This document shows, piece after piece, positions 25,761-34,400 of a stretch of 64,000 nucleotides of DNA; positions within the stretch are counted from its first letter, which is position 1; each line of letters begins with the position of its first letter. Origin of the DNA: RZYY01 sp036794825. GTDB lineage: Bacteria > Bacteroidota > Bacteroidia > Bacteroidales > 4484-276. The position numbers and the translations under genes were made by a program. The notes beneath the pieces are model-generated. The model saw nothing but the letters and a program-made list of their open reading frames with translations. It did not search any database and was not told the origin of the DNA. The stretch covers positions 73,033 to 137,032 of the forward strand of contig DAIRGA010000012.1 in NCBI GenBank assembly GCA_036794825.1, given 5' to 3'.

Positions 25761-26342
25761 TTATTTCCACTCAATAGTTGCAAGCAGGTGATCAATATCA
25801 CTGACAATGAAGTCAATAACAGGCTTCAGTGAATCATTGTTGGGACGGACTGAAAAGTAGAGCGCTCCCCTGAGATAATGTTCGGTGCTATCTGTTACCC
25901 AAAATTGAAAAGGCGAGGCAGCCTCCTTTCCTTCGATTCGCCATGCCATCCCAAACACTCTGTTTTCAGGATTTTCGACAATCAGTTCGCGGATTCCCTG
26001 TGCTTTGTCGGCATGGCGATAAACAAAATTACGGGCATCTTCCGATAAATTGTAAAGATCGTTTTCCAGAAGTGACTTATAGCTGACATGAATTTTCCCT
26101 TTGAATTCCGGATAAGTAATGTTCAGCCAGTAGAGACCGCTTTTGGTATAATCGTCAAACTCAATTTCGGCAGATGTCGAATATTCGAAATGATAAGGGA
26201 ACGCAGAGTCAAAAACCTGATAGGAATGCTCCGGAAGATCAATCCTGAGGTATCCGGCGGGGCGGGGCAGGGAAGGCGGTGCGGAACAGGAGATCAGAAC
26301 AAATGCTACTGCTGCAGTGAGCGCGAAAAGATGCTTTGGCAT
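25761..26342 (-). CDS. gldD: Gliding motility lipoprotein GldD
   Basis: This 193-residue lipoprotein has a signal peptide with lipobox ending LISC (about residue 19) and the GldD-type opening PRPAGYLRIDLPEHSYQ. GldD is a periplasmic-facing lipoprotein required for gliding and type IX secretion in Flavobacterium johnsoniae. It begins 8 bp after gldE ends, which is the conserved ssb-gldE-gldD order of Bacteroidota. The presence of type IX cargo in the same window (M6 and C25 proteases) agrees with a working secretion system. Confidence 0.92.
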   Translation of the reverse strand: MPKHLFALTAAVAFVLISCSAPPSLPRPAGYLRIDLPEHSYQVFDSAFPYHFEYSTSAEIEFDDYTKSGLYWLNITYPEFKGKIHVSYKSLLENDLYNLSEDARNFVYRHADKAQGIRELIVENPENRVFGMAWRIEGKEAASPFQFWVTDSTEHYLRGALYFSVRPNNDSLKPVIDFIVSDIDHLLATIEWK

Positions 26343-26350
26343 GAGTTTAA

Positions 26351-27736
26351 TTACTGGATAATCTTTGGTTTCGGCAGATTAACCTGGACTTGAAGGATGC
26401 GGCGGTTATCCACTTTGGTAATTTTAAACTCAAATTGCTGAAATTTATTACTGTGGTTCAGTTTTGGGATTCTACCCTCAAGCTCGATGATTAAGCCTGC
26501 GAGGGTATCAGGATCTCCCTGAATATCCTCGAAAATGGTATCCTCAATATTCATGATTTTGCAAAAGTCGTTGAGCAGGGTTTTACCTTCGAAAAGGAAA
26601 GTGTAATCATCAATTCTGGTGTAATTTACCTCATCTTCGTAGGTGTCGAATTCGTCGCTGATATCGCCCACAATCTCCTCGATTATGTCTTCGAGAGTAA
26701 CGATTCCGGATGTGCCGCCGTATTCATCCACCACTATGGCGAGATGGATCTTTTTTTCCTGGAATTCTTTCAGAAGAATATTGATTTTTTTGTTTTCCGG
26801 AACAAAAAATGCGGGCCGTAACAGCTCTGCCCATTCGAACTCATCCGGTTTTTCAAGATGCGGCAACAGGTCTTTAACGTAGAGAATACCAACAATTTTG
26901 TCGAAGTTTTCTTCATAGGCGGGGATTCGTGAATATCCGGAATTGAGAATGATTTGGAGTAATTTGTGGTATTTTATCGAAATGTCCACAGCCGTTACAT
27001 CAAGGCGTGGTTTCATGATCTCTTTTGCTTCGATATCACCAAATTTTACGATTCCCTTGAGGATTTTTCGCTCCTCAGCGGGTGCACCTTCAGCGGCTGT
27101 AAGCTCTATGGCCTGAGACAGATCGTCCATCGAAAATTGCGCTGCTTTTCGGTTGATGCGGCGATCAACGATTCCGGAGCTCTTTACCAGGATGGCGCTT
27201 AACGGATGTAGCAAAGTGATGAGAAACCTGAATGCCGGTGTCATGATAAGTGCGATTTTCAGAGGCTTTGAAGCAGAAAGAATCTTAGGCATTATCTCGC
27301 CAAAAATCAGCAAAACTGATGTAACCAAAACCACCTGGATCAGGAAGGCAAATACCGGGTTATTCTCAACAACCACAATATTTGACAGTAAAAATGTGGA
27401 AAGAATAATGATAGCAACATTTACAAAATTGTTGGCAATCAATATTGTAGCCAGGAGTCGCTTTGGTTGTTCGAGTAGCGATATGAGTCTTTCACCGTTT
27501 TTGATTTTTCCTGATCTGATGTTTTTAATCTGCGATGCATCAAGTGAAAAGAAGGCAACTTCGGAGCCAGAAATAAAGGCAGAACAAAGGATGAGCAGAA
27601 CCATCACCAAAAAACCGAAAATAACCGGGAAACTGACGGGCTGGAAGGTCAGGCCGGATGCCATCAGCAGCAGTTGCGGAAAAGGGTCAAGATCAGGGTC
27701 TTCCAAAATCAATAAGTGTTGGTTCAACTTTAACAA
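26351..27736 (-). CDS. gldE: Gliding motility-associated protein GldE (CNNM/CBS transporter family)
   Basis: This 461-residue membrane protein has a DUF21/CNNM domain with about four helices (residues about 35-200), a CBS pair (about 215-345, with VGILYVKDLL and IVVDEYGGTSGIVTLEDIIEEIVG) and a CorC/HlyC C-terminal domain. Position between ssb and gldD identifies it as GldE. The start is uncertain: the frame opens at a TTG (27736), other TTG codons follow, and the first ATG is at 27664. The EDPDLDPFPQ segment resembles GldE N-termini, which favours a start upstream of that ATG. Confidence 0.88.
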   Translation of the reverse strand: MLKLNQHLLILEDPDLDPFPQLLLMASGLTFQPVSFPVIFGFLVMVLLILCSAFISGSEVAFFSLDASQIKNIRSGKIKNGERLISLLEQPKRLLATILIANNFVNVAIIILSTFLLSNIVVVENNPVFAFLIQVVLVTSVLLIFGEIMPKILSASKPLKIALIMTPAFRFLITLLHPLSAILVKSSGIVDRRINRKAAQFSMDDLSQAIELTAAEGAPAEERKILKGIVKFGDIEAKEIMKPRLDVTAVDISIKYHKLLQIILNSGYSRIPAYEENFDKIVGILYVKDLLPHLEKPDEFEWAELLRPAFFVPENKKINILLKEFQEKKIHLAIVVDEYGGTSGIVTLEDIIEEIVGDISDEFDTYEDEVNYTRIDDYTFLFEGKTLLNDFCKIMNIEDTIFEDIQGDPDTLAGLIIELEGRIPKLNHSNKFQQFEFKITKVDNRRILQVQVNLPKPKIIQ

Positions 27737-27750
27737 AAAACTTGCGGTGG

Positions 27751-27779
27751 CAAAAGTAAAAAAATCGTTTCAATTCAAA
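27751..27779 (-). promoter_or_regulatory. Candidate promoter for gldE-gldD
   Basis: On the minus strand TTTG (complement of 27776-27779) is followed after 17 nt by TACTTTTG (complement of 27751-27758), close to the Bacteroidota consensus. Transcription would begin around 27745, so a translation start at the 27736 TTG would leave almost no leader. Confidence 0.45.
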
Positions 27780-27884
27780 CCACCTCCGTGCAAACGATCA
27801 GATTAAGCATAAACAAATAACTGATACTGAGTTTATTATCAATATCAATTTAACCAGTGGATAAAATAATTTCGTCAGGTAAGG

Positions 27885-28316
27885 CTAAAAAGGCAAATCA
27901 TCTGTTGGTCCTTGCTCTGGCGCCTGGAAATCATCTTCCATCTTTTCGGGAATGGCTGGCGGCTGGTATTGCGAGCCTTCCGGAGTGTCTTTTTTACCAA
28001 GCATCAGGAATGAGTCGCCATTGATTTCGGTGATATACTTTTTGACACCATTTTGCTCGTACGAGCGGGTCTTTATTTTGCCTTCGAGGTAAATGGAACT
28101 GCCTTTGCGAAGATATTTTTCAGCAATCTCGGCCTGTGTGCGCCAAAGGACAATATTGTGCCATTCGGTCTGATCCACACGCTTTCCATCTTTGTCTTTG
28201 TAGCTCTCGGTGGTGGCCAGCGAAAAAGAGACTTTCTTTACTCCATTTTCAAATGTCAGAACATTTGGGTCGCCGCCAAGATTCCCTATCAGAATAACTT
28301 TGTTAAGTCCAGCCAT
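27885..28316 (-). CDS. ssb: Single-stranded DNA-binding protein
   Basis: This 143-residue protein has an OB fold (about residues 4-110: NKVILIGNLGGDP, TEWHNIVLW, LRKGSSIYLEGKI, and the TEINGDSFLMLG strand) and a disordered tail ending in the acidic tip DDLPF that binds repair and replication partners. The length fits bacterial SSB. A -7-like TACATTTG lies on the minus strand at 28348-28355, 32 bp before the ATG. It precedes gldE by 148 bp on the same strand. Confidence 0.95.
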   Translation of the reverse strand: MAGLNKVILIGNLGGDPNVLTFENGVKKVSFSLATTESYKDKDGKRVDQTEWHNIVLWRTQAEIAEKYLRKGSSIYLEGKIKTRSYEQNGVKKYITEINGDSFLMLGKKDTPEGSQYQPPAIPEKMEDDFQAPEQGPTDDLPF

Positions 28317-28347
28317 AATTTCAAGTTTTGAGGTTTAAATTGATCAA

Positions 28348-28355
28348 CAAATGTA
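28348..28355 (-). promoter_or_regulatory. -7 element candidate for ssb
   Basis: The minus strand reads TACATTTG, a match to TAnnTTTG, 32 bp upstream of the ssb ATG. No convincing -33 TTTG lies at the right distance. Confidence 0.35.
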
Positions 28356-28398
28356 GATAAAATTCATGAATTTGTTACCGCTTGTTGACAAATGATGG

Positions 28399-28406
28399 TA
28401 AATTTG
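28399..28406 (+). promoter_or_regulatory. -7 element candidate for TPR sensor kinase
   Basis: TAAATTTG matches TAnnTTTG and lies 54 bp before the kinase ATG. A TTTG at 28371-28374 is 24 nt upstream, wider than usual. Confidence 0.35.
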
Positions 28407-28460
28407 TTTCCTGTTGGTTAATCCGGAAGGAGAACATAATCTTAAAACACAACGACTCTA

Positions 28461-30524
28461 ATGAGCAACATTTGGATAAACACGCTGATAACCATTGCGC
28501 TGCTGAATTTGGCATTCCTCACTTACGCGCAGTTGCCAAAGGTTGACAGCCTCGAACAATTGATCGACAACGATAAGGTAACGGCCGGGCAGCGTGTTCA
28601 GGCTATGATAGAGCTGGCGCGGTTGCAAATGCCGGTTTCAACTTCGCAGTCTATCGAAACTGCTAAAAACGCATTGATTCTGGCTGAAAAAATTGCAGAT
28701 AGAAAGCTGATGGCAGATGCCACAAAGGAGATTGCCAAAGGGTTTTACAGGCAAAGCGACCTTGCCAACGCGCTCGAATATTTCAAATTGGCATTAAAGA
28801 TCAATATCGAAATCAATAATACAACTGAGCTTGCTGCAAGTTACAACAATGTGGGGGTGGTTTACAACCGGCTGGGCTACTACGATCTTGCTTTGCAAAA
28901 CCACCTTAATCAGCTCAAAATCAACGAAGAAAATGGCAATCAACGGGGCATCGCCATCTCACATCTGAACATCGGGAATATCTACGAAAACCTCAACGAT
29001 TATGACAAAGCCAGGGAACAATATCTGAAATCAGGAGAAATGCACCGGGCACTTAGCGACAGCAACTCCTATTCAAATACCTCCATCAACCTGGGCGTGG
29101 TGAGTATGAAACTGAAAGAATTCGAAAAAGCGAGGGGATTTTTCAACGAAGCCCTTGCGATAAAAGAGAAAGACGGCGACATGATCAATATTGCCGCCAT
29201 CTACGCCAACCTGGGTGTGATCAATCTTTCGGAGAACAACCTGACCGGAGCGCTTCGATACTTCGAAATGAGCCGGGCTATCTATGACTCCATTGATAAC
29301 CGGCAGGGTGTGGCTGCTGCATTACTAAACATCGGCGAGGTAAAATTGCGTTTGAAGCGTTTTGAAGAGAGCTATGCGCTGTTTTCGGATGCTTTAAGGA
29401 TAGCTCAGGAAATTGATTCGCGCAAACTGATTCTCGATGCCAAATCCTACCTGGTGAAATGGTTTGAAACGACCGGCGATTTTGGGCAGGCGTATGAGTA
29501 TTTTACTGCCGTTACTGTGCTCAAAGACAGCTTATTGAACAGTGAAAAAAGCCTCCAGATCAAAAACCTGCAAATTGTTTATGAAGTTGAGAAGAAAGAA
29601 AAGGAGATACTGGAGCAAAGCATCGCCATCGAGCGATTGAAGTCGCGCCAGTTCTATTTCTGGATGATTATTCTTGCGGTGTTTGTTCTGGCAGCCACGC
29701 TTTTCTGGATGTACCGGATCAAGAAACGACTTAACCGGCAGCTGGAACTCAGGATTGAAGAGGCACTGAAGAAGCAAAACGAACAGCAACAGGTGATTGT
29801 GCATCAATCGAGCCTTACCTCGCTTGGCGAACTGGCTTCGGGAATTGCGCACGAGATAAAGCAGCCCTTGCAGAACATATCGCTGGCTGTCGAAAGCATT
29901 CAGCTCGAAAACCAGGAAGATGCCCCTGACCGAACTTTCATCGGTCAAAGTATCAAAGATATTCACGAAGATATTAAGCGTATAAAGCTGATTATTAGTG
30001 AGATCAGTAAGTTTTCGCGTGGCCAGCAGATGATGATCCAGGAACCATTCGATTTCAACGATAGCATCGAAAAAGCCTTCATCCTTGCCAGGACCAGATT
30101 CTCCGATTATCAGATTAAAGTAGAGTTTGATCTTGACCGCACAATCCCTGAAGTGCTTGGAAATCCTTACAAATTCGAGCAGGTTGTGGTCAATTTCTTC
30201 AACAATGCCAAGGATGCTATCGAGGAACAGGCGGCTCGTTCAGAGGGATCATTTGAAAAATTGATGAAAGTCAGGAGTTGTCAGGACAAACACTTCATCA
30301 GCCTGGAGGTTAGCGATAATGGGATAGGAATTCCCGAGCAGCTTAAAACCAATATCTTCCTGCCGTTTTATACCACTAAAAGCCTAGGAAAAGGAACCGG
30401 GCTGGGGCTCTCGATTTCGTTGGGTATCGCTAAAGAAATGGGAGGCTTTATTGAAGTGGAGTCCGAAGAGGGCAAAGGAACGCTGATGCGGCTCAAAATT
30501 CCGAAACCGAAAAAAATTGATTGA
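28461..30524 (+). CDS. TPR-containing sensor histidine kinase
   Basis: This 687-residue protein has a signal peptide (about 1-23), an extracytoplasmic array of about seven tetratricopeptide repeats (about 40-365, with ASYNNVGVVYNRLGYYDLA and ISHLNIGNIYENLNDYDKA as clear examples), a coiled coil, one membrane helix (about 394-415) and a cytoplasmic kinase. The phospho-acceptor is H464 in GIAHEIKQPLQ and the HATPase has DNGIGIP and GKGTGLGLSIS. The HEIKQPL form of the H-box resembles the NtrB/HPK4 group. No receiver domain or partner regulator is adjacent. The next gene is a lipoprotein on the same strand after 215 bp. Confidence 0.92.
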   Translation: MSNIWINTLITIALLNLAFLTYAQLPKVDSLEQLIDNDKVTAGQRVQAMIELARLQMPVSTSQSIETAKNALILAEKIADRKLMADATKEIAKGFYRQSDLANALEYFKLALKINIEINNTTELAASYNNVGVVYNRLGYYDLALQNHLNQLKINEENGNQRGIAISHLNIGNIYENLNDYDKAREQYLKSGEMHRALSDSNSYSNTSINLGVVSMKLKEFEKARGFFNEALAIKEKDGDMINIAAIYANLGVINLSENNLTGALRYFEMSRAIYDSIDNRQGVAAALLNIGEVKLRLKRFEESYALFSDALRIAQEIDSRKLILDAKSYLVKWFETTGDFGQAYEYFTAVTVLKDSLLNSEKSLQIKNLQIVYEVEKKEKEILEQSIAIERLKSRQFYFWMIILAVFVLAATLFWMYRIKKRLNRQLELRIEEALKKQNEQQQVIVHQSSLTSLGELASGIAHEIKQPLQNISLAVESIQLENQEDAPDRTFIGQSIKDIHEDIKRIKLIISEISKFSRGQQMMIQEPFDFNDSIEKAFILARTRFSDYQIKVEFDLDRTIPEVLGNPYKFEQVVVNFFNNAKDAIEEQAARSEGSFEKLMKVRSCQDKHFISLEVSDNGIGIPEQLKTNIFLPFYTTKSLGKGTGLGLSISLGIAKEMGGFIEVESEEGKGTLMRLKIPKPKKID

Positions 30525-30739
30525 TGCGTTTAACCAACCGATTTTGGTGCTTTTAAAGCAGGATACACCAAACTAATTGTCAGGGGATACAAGCACTCCA
30601 CCTGGTCAGCATGTGTCTGCCATTTTTCTATTGATGATTTCAGCTATCTTGGTGGCATGTTTTTTTCTAAAAAAGAAACAAAGCGGCCTGAAAATCGTTT
30701 ATGGCTTCATTAATCACTATCAATTTTAAAGTTATTCTT

Positions 30740-31621
30740 ATGAAATTTTACAGGTTTTTAGCTTTTGCAATGTTGCTGGCAGCAGGTGTGGTTTTTACGG
30801 GTTGCAGCGACGATGAAGATGACACCGTGGATATGGGACCAACAATCTCGTTGAAAACAGGAACCGGCTACACGTCAGCAGATTTTGAAGTTTACAACGA
30901 CAGCACGCTCAAATTCGGTGTTACGGCCAACAAAAGTACCACACACGATCACAACCTGGCAAGATTGAACATCTATTACAACGATCTTACCCTTGTGGAT
31001 TCGACTATGGATGTAGCCAGTTTTAACGGCGATTTCGAAATCAAATTTGTTGGCATCGGTACCGGGGTTATGAAATTCAAGATCACTGCTCACGGTGGTT
31101 TGAGCGACGAAACGACGCTGAACGTGACTATTAAAGAGCCTCCTTATCTTGGCGAGGAAGTAATGAAAACCACCAACATCGAGATGGGTTCGTTCAACGA
31201 TCCCATCGGAAGTTTTTACAATACCGTTGATGCTTTGGTCTATACAGTGCCGGATGCAAAACTCAATCAGGCCAAAGTTGACTTCCTTTTTTTCAGGGGT
31301 GTGACAAATCTTAATACCATCGCAGCTCCTGATGACGCAGATGCCAATACAATTCCGTCATTTGATCTTGGTAGCTGGACAACAAAAAATGCTACCCGTC
31401 TTTACCTTACAACCATGACAGCAGCAGAGTTTGATGCCATCGGCGACCTTCACATATTCCCTGAGTTCAACACTGCCACAGCAACTTCGAGGGTTAATCA
31501 GCTTGCAAATGGCAACGTGCTGATATTCAAGACGGTTGGTGATAAACTTGGATACATTAAAATCGTAGATCTTTACTCAAAGGGCGATAAACTTAAGATG
31601 GATGTAATCGTGCAAAAATAG
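30740..31621 (+). CDS. Lipoprotein of unknown function
   Basis: This 293-residue lipoprotein starts MKFYRFLAFAML with the lipobox FTGC near residue 22 and an acidic SDDEDDTVD linker, a common Bacteroidota surface-lipoprotein start. The ATG at 30740 was preferred over an upstream ATG (30701), which would put 13 extra residues before the signal peptide. The body is beta-rich, with an Ig-like stretch (about 35-130) and a second domain (about 140-290). I do not recognise the family. It is followed by a clear terminator, so it ends its transcript. Confidence 0.8.
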   Translation: MKFYRFLAFAMLLAAGVVFTGCSDDEDDTVDMGPTISLKTGTGYTSADFEVYNDSTLKFGVTANKSTTHDHNLARLNIYYNDLTLVDSTMDVASFNGDFEIKFVGIGTGVMKFKITAHGGLSDETTLNVTIKEPPYLGEEVMKTTNIEMGSFNDPIGSFYNTVDALVYTVPDAKLNQAKVDFLFFRGVTNLNTIAAPDDADANTIPSFDLGSWTTKNATRLYLTTMTAAEFDAIGDLHIFPEFNTATATSRVNQLANGNVLIFKTVGDKLGYIKIVDLYSKGDKLKMDVIVQK

Positions 31622-31641
31622 CCCACGATTCACCCGAAAAG

Positions 31642-31684
31642 ATGCCGGTTTAGAAGTAAAAAAGCTTTCAGACCGGCATTTTTC
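31642..31684 (+). terminator. Rho-independent terminator of lipoprotein gene
   Basis: ATGCCGGT (31642-31649) pairs perfectly with ACCGGCAT (31672-31679) and is followed by a run of T residues. The loop of 22 nt contains a smaller AGCTTTC segment. Confidence 0.75.
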
Positions 31685-31799
31685 ATTGGCTCAAATCTAT
31701 CGCCCGATCCTTAAACCATTTAAAATCAATCTATGAAATATCTTCATTCAAGGTTTTCAAAACTTATTAACCAACCGACAGCCATTGCAGGCGTAATAC

Positions 31800-31807
31800 T
31801 AATTTTG
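31800..31807 (+). promoter_or_regulatory. -7 element candidate for glycosyltransferase-patB pair
   Basis: TAATTTTG matches TAnnTTTG and is 19 bp upstream of the glycosyltransferase ATG. No well-spaced -33 element is seen. Confidence 0.35.
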
Positions 31808-31826
31808 CCGCTTTACTGATCCTCTT

Positions 31827-32966
31827 ATGATTGACGCGTTACTTCAAAGTTTATTCAATAATCATCTTTTTGCAGGGTTGCTCTACTTGTTCCTGTTCAT
31901 GCTGCTTGTGCAACTTGTCTATTTCTGGGTATTTTTCAGCCAGCTTGCATTTCGCAAATCCGGAGTTGAAAATACGGAAAAGCCCCCGGTATCAGTCGTA
32001 CTGGTTGCCAGCAATCATTACAACGATCTCCGTAAACATCTTCCGGAAATTCTCAGCCAGGATTATCCCAACTACGAAGTGGTTGTTGTAAACGATGCAT
32101 CAGAAGATGGGAGCGATGAGCTGCTGGAGCGTTTTGCAGAGCAATATCCACATCTTAAAGTAGTTGTGATGCATCAGAGCCTCAACTGGTTTAAGGGAAC
32201 AAAATTTCCACTTTCGATCGGCATCAAATCAGCAAAACACGAAATTATCCTGGTCACCGAAACCAACTTTGTGCCGCTAAGCAACAAGTGGCTCAGCGAG
32301 ATGATGAAATGCCGGAAAGAGAAGACAGAAATTATCGTTGCTCATTCCACTTTTGCTACAGGCTCAAAAATTAATGCCTGGTATCGTTTTGCCGGTTTTC
32401 ACCGTCAACTGCTTAACTTCTCCGCAATTCTGACCAAACTGACTTTTACCGGGTCTGCCGGTAACCTGATTTTCACCAGGAGTTTGTTTTACGATAGTCA
32501 GGGATTTACTTCGCATTACACCAAATCTGCCGGTACGGGTGAGATGTTTGTTAATCAGGCTGCTACGAGGTCCAACGTTAGCCTGCAGATTTCACCTGAG
32601 AGCAGGATAGCATATGCCAAGAATCTGTCGTTCGGTAAATGGCTGGAAAAAGAAAATGACAATTTTGAGATCAATCGCTATCTGAAGTTCTCTCACCGGG
32701 CGTTTAACTCCCTGTTTTTTAACTCATTATTGCTCTTCTTCCTGGCTTTTGCCGCCCTGATGATTCTCAATCTTCACTGGGAAATCGTACTTGGACTATT
32801 TGCGTTGCGTTTTATCAGCCAGTTGCTTGTGTTTGGATTTGCCCAAAAGAAGCTATCTGAGAAAGGTTTGTTGCTTTTTACTCCGTTTTTCGAGATTTTT
32901 CTCCACCTGGTTCACTTCTTCCTTCGTTTCAGGCTTTTATTTGTCAGAAAGAAAATATGGAACTAA
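31827..32966 (+). CDS. Membrane-bound family 2 glycosyltransferase
   Basis: This 379-residue protein has an N-terminal membrane helix (about 14-36), a GT-A glycosyltransferase domain (about 50-270; VSVVLVASNHYNDLRKHLPEIL, then VVVVNDASEDGSDELLE) and C-terminal membrane helices (about 290-350). The donor-binding segment reads VTETNFVP where the family usually has a D-x-D-type motif such as TDADC, so metal/sugar-nucleotide binding may be altered. The substrate is unknown. Its last 10 bp overlap the start of the PatB-like gene. Confidence 0.85.
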   Translation: MIDALLQSLFNNHLFAGLLYLFLFMLLVQLVYFWVFFSQLAFRKSGVENTEKPPVSVVLVASNHYNDLRKHLPEILSQDYPNYEVVVVNDASEDGSDELLERFAEQYPHLKVVVMHQSLNWFKGTKFPLSIGIKSAKHEIILVTETNFVPLSNKWLSEMMKCRKEKTEIIVAHSTFATGSKINAWYRFAGFHRQLLNFSAILTKLTFTGSAGNLIFTRSLFYDSQGFTSHYTKSAGTGEMFVNQAATRSNVSLQISPESRIAYAKNLSFGKWLEKENDNFEINRYLKFSHRAFNSLFFNSLLLFFLAFAALMILNLHWEIVLGLFALRFISQLLVFGFAQKKLSEKGLLLFTPFFEIFLHLVHFFLRFRLLFVRKKIWN

Positions 32967-34135
32967 CCCGGCGACAATACAATTTTGACGAGATCATCCC
33001 GCGTGAGGAAACCGATTGTGTGAAGTATGACCTGCGGAAGGTTTATTTCGGCGCCGAAGACATAATACCCATGTGGGTGGCCGATATGGATTTTCGCACT
33101 CCGGATTTCATCATCGAAGCCATCCGTCACCGCCTCGATCACGAGGTTTTGGGTTATTCTATCCGGTCGAAAAAATTCAATTCCGCTATTGTAGGCTGGA
33201 TGAAAACGCGTCATAACTGGATAATTAATCCATCGTGGATCAGTTTTAGTCCGGGAGTGGTTCCTGCACTCAATATGCTGGTGCTTGCTTTCACTCAGCC
33301 CGGTGATAAAATTATCGTTCAGCCCCCGGTCTATTTTCCTTTTTTTGCAGCCATCGAAAATAATGGCCGCACAAAAGTGGAGAATCCGCTGAGGCTGGAA
33401 AATGGCAGGTTGTGTATAGATTTTGATGATTTGAGATCAAAGGCTGAAGGAGCAAAAATGATCCTGATAAGTCATCCGCAAAATCCCGGGGGTAGTGTAT
33501 GGAAAAAGCACGAACTTGAAGAACTTGCAGAAATCTGTCTCAAACATAACATCCTGATGGTCAGCGACGAAATACATTCGGATCTGGTATTTCCACCCTT
33601 AACTCACATTCCGCTGGCTTCACTTTCCGAACAGGCCGCCAGGCAAACCATTACTTGTAATGCACCATCCAAAACTTTCAACATTGCCGGCCTCGCCACC
33701 TCTTACCTCATTATTCCCGACGAAGAAAAACTGAAAAGATACAACCGGATGTTGAATGATGAATTGCACCTTAACATGGGTAACCTTCCAGGCAATATTG
33801 CACTTCAGGCAGCATATCATTACGGCGCAGGCTGGCTGGAGCAACTGCTGGATTACCTCCAGAAAAACATCATTCTTGTAAAAGAATTCTGCGCCGAACA
33901 TTTGCCACAAATCATTCCGATTATCCCTGAATCTACCTACATGATCTGGCTCGACTGCCGGAAAATGGGTTTGCAGGGTGATGCCCTGAGAGATTTTTTC
34001 ATCCAAAAGGCGAAAGTTGGTTTTAACGACGGCAGGGTTTTTGGTGCGGGCGGCGAAGGTTTTATGAGGATGAATGTTGCCTGCCCACGGCCGGTTGTAG
34101 AAGAAGCGCTGCTAAGGATAAAAAAAGCAATGTAA
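32957..34135 (+). CDS. PatB/MalY-type cystathionine beta-lyase
   Basis: This 392-residue fold-I PLP enzyme opens MELTRRQYNFDEII and has PMWVADMDF, the HPQNPGG substrate loop, SDEIHSDLVF, and the PLP lysine in APSKTFNIAGLATSY. These match the PatB/MalY group of aminotransferase-like C-S lyases, which cleave cystathionine and other S-conjugates to pyruvate, ammonia and a thiol. The length is typical. The 10-bp overlap with the glycosyltransferase implies co-translation, though the two functions do not obviously connect. A palindromic repeat follows 72 bp downstream. Confidence 0.9.
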   Translation: MELTRRQYNFDEIIPREETDCVKYDLRKVYFGAEDIIPMWVADMDFRTPDFIIEAIRHRLDHEVLGYSIRSKKFNSAIVGWMKTRHNWIINPSWISFSPGVVPALNMLVLAFTQPGDKIIVQPPVYFPFFAAIENNGRTKVENPLRLENGRLCIDFDDLRSKAEGAKMILISHPQNPGGSVWKKHELEELAEICLKHNILMVSDEIHSDLVFPPLTHIPLASLSEQAARQTITCNAPSKTFNIAGLATSYLIIPDEEKLKRYNRMLNDELHLNMGNLPGNIALQAAYHYGAGWLEQLLDYLQKNIILVKEFCAEHLPQIIPIIPESTYMIWLDCRKMGLQGDALRDFFIQKAKVGFNDGRVFGAGGEGFMRMNVACPRPVVEEALLRIKKAM

Positions 34136-34207
34136 AAGATTCTCCATCAGGTTCTTAAGGCCGGAATCGCAACCATTTCTCCCCTTAACTGTTTAATAAA
34201 TGTTCAA

Positions 34208-34331
34208 TCTAAAAAACTCAGAAACTGCTGATTTTTGCGTTTTTACCCATGACCCAAATGGGAGAGCGTTAAAAATCAGCAGTTTGGAAAATTGCCCATT
34301 TGGGGATTTAGGGGCAAATGGGCTTTTTAGA
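34208..34331. repeat. Palindromic MITE-like repeat, copy A
   Basis: This 124-bp element shares its layout and much of its sequence with copy B at 45559-45720. Outer arms are TCTAAAA (34208-34214) and TTTTAGA (34325-34331). A perfect 15-bp inverted repeat, AAACTGCTGATTTTT (34222-34236) and AAAAATCAGCAGTTT (34271-34285), lies inside. A second hairpin GCCCATTTG/CAAATGGGC (34294-34323) is followed by CTTTTT and can act as a terminator for the upstream genes. No target-site duplication is clear at this copy, so it may be the older one. Confidence 0.8.
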
Positions 34332-34366
34332 CTGGCCTCATGAATGCAATTTACACTGCTTTTGCG

Positions 34367-34374
34367 TAAATTTG
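34367..34374 (+). promoter_or_regulatory. -7 element candidate for glycosidase-PKD gene
   Basis: TAAATTTG followed by C matches the Bacteroidota TAnnTTTG -7 consensus and lies 26 bp upstream of the gene start. The -33 region is not clear. Confidence 0.4.
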
Positions 34375-34400
34375 CAGAGGGAACGTTTTGAGCCAAATAG

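Noticed and set aside
25593..25832. Open frame of 79 codons on the plus strand
   Set aside because: It overlaps the 3' end of gldD on the opposite strand, has a basic, Leu/Cys-rich composition unlike its neighbours, and shows no motif. Likely chance.
34193..34396. Open frame of 67 codons on the minus strand
   Set aside because: It is formed by the other palindromic repeat copy and the promoter region of the glycosidase gene. No coding character.
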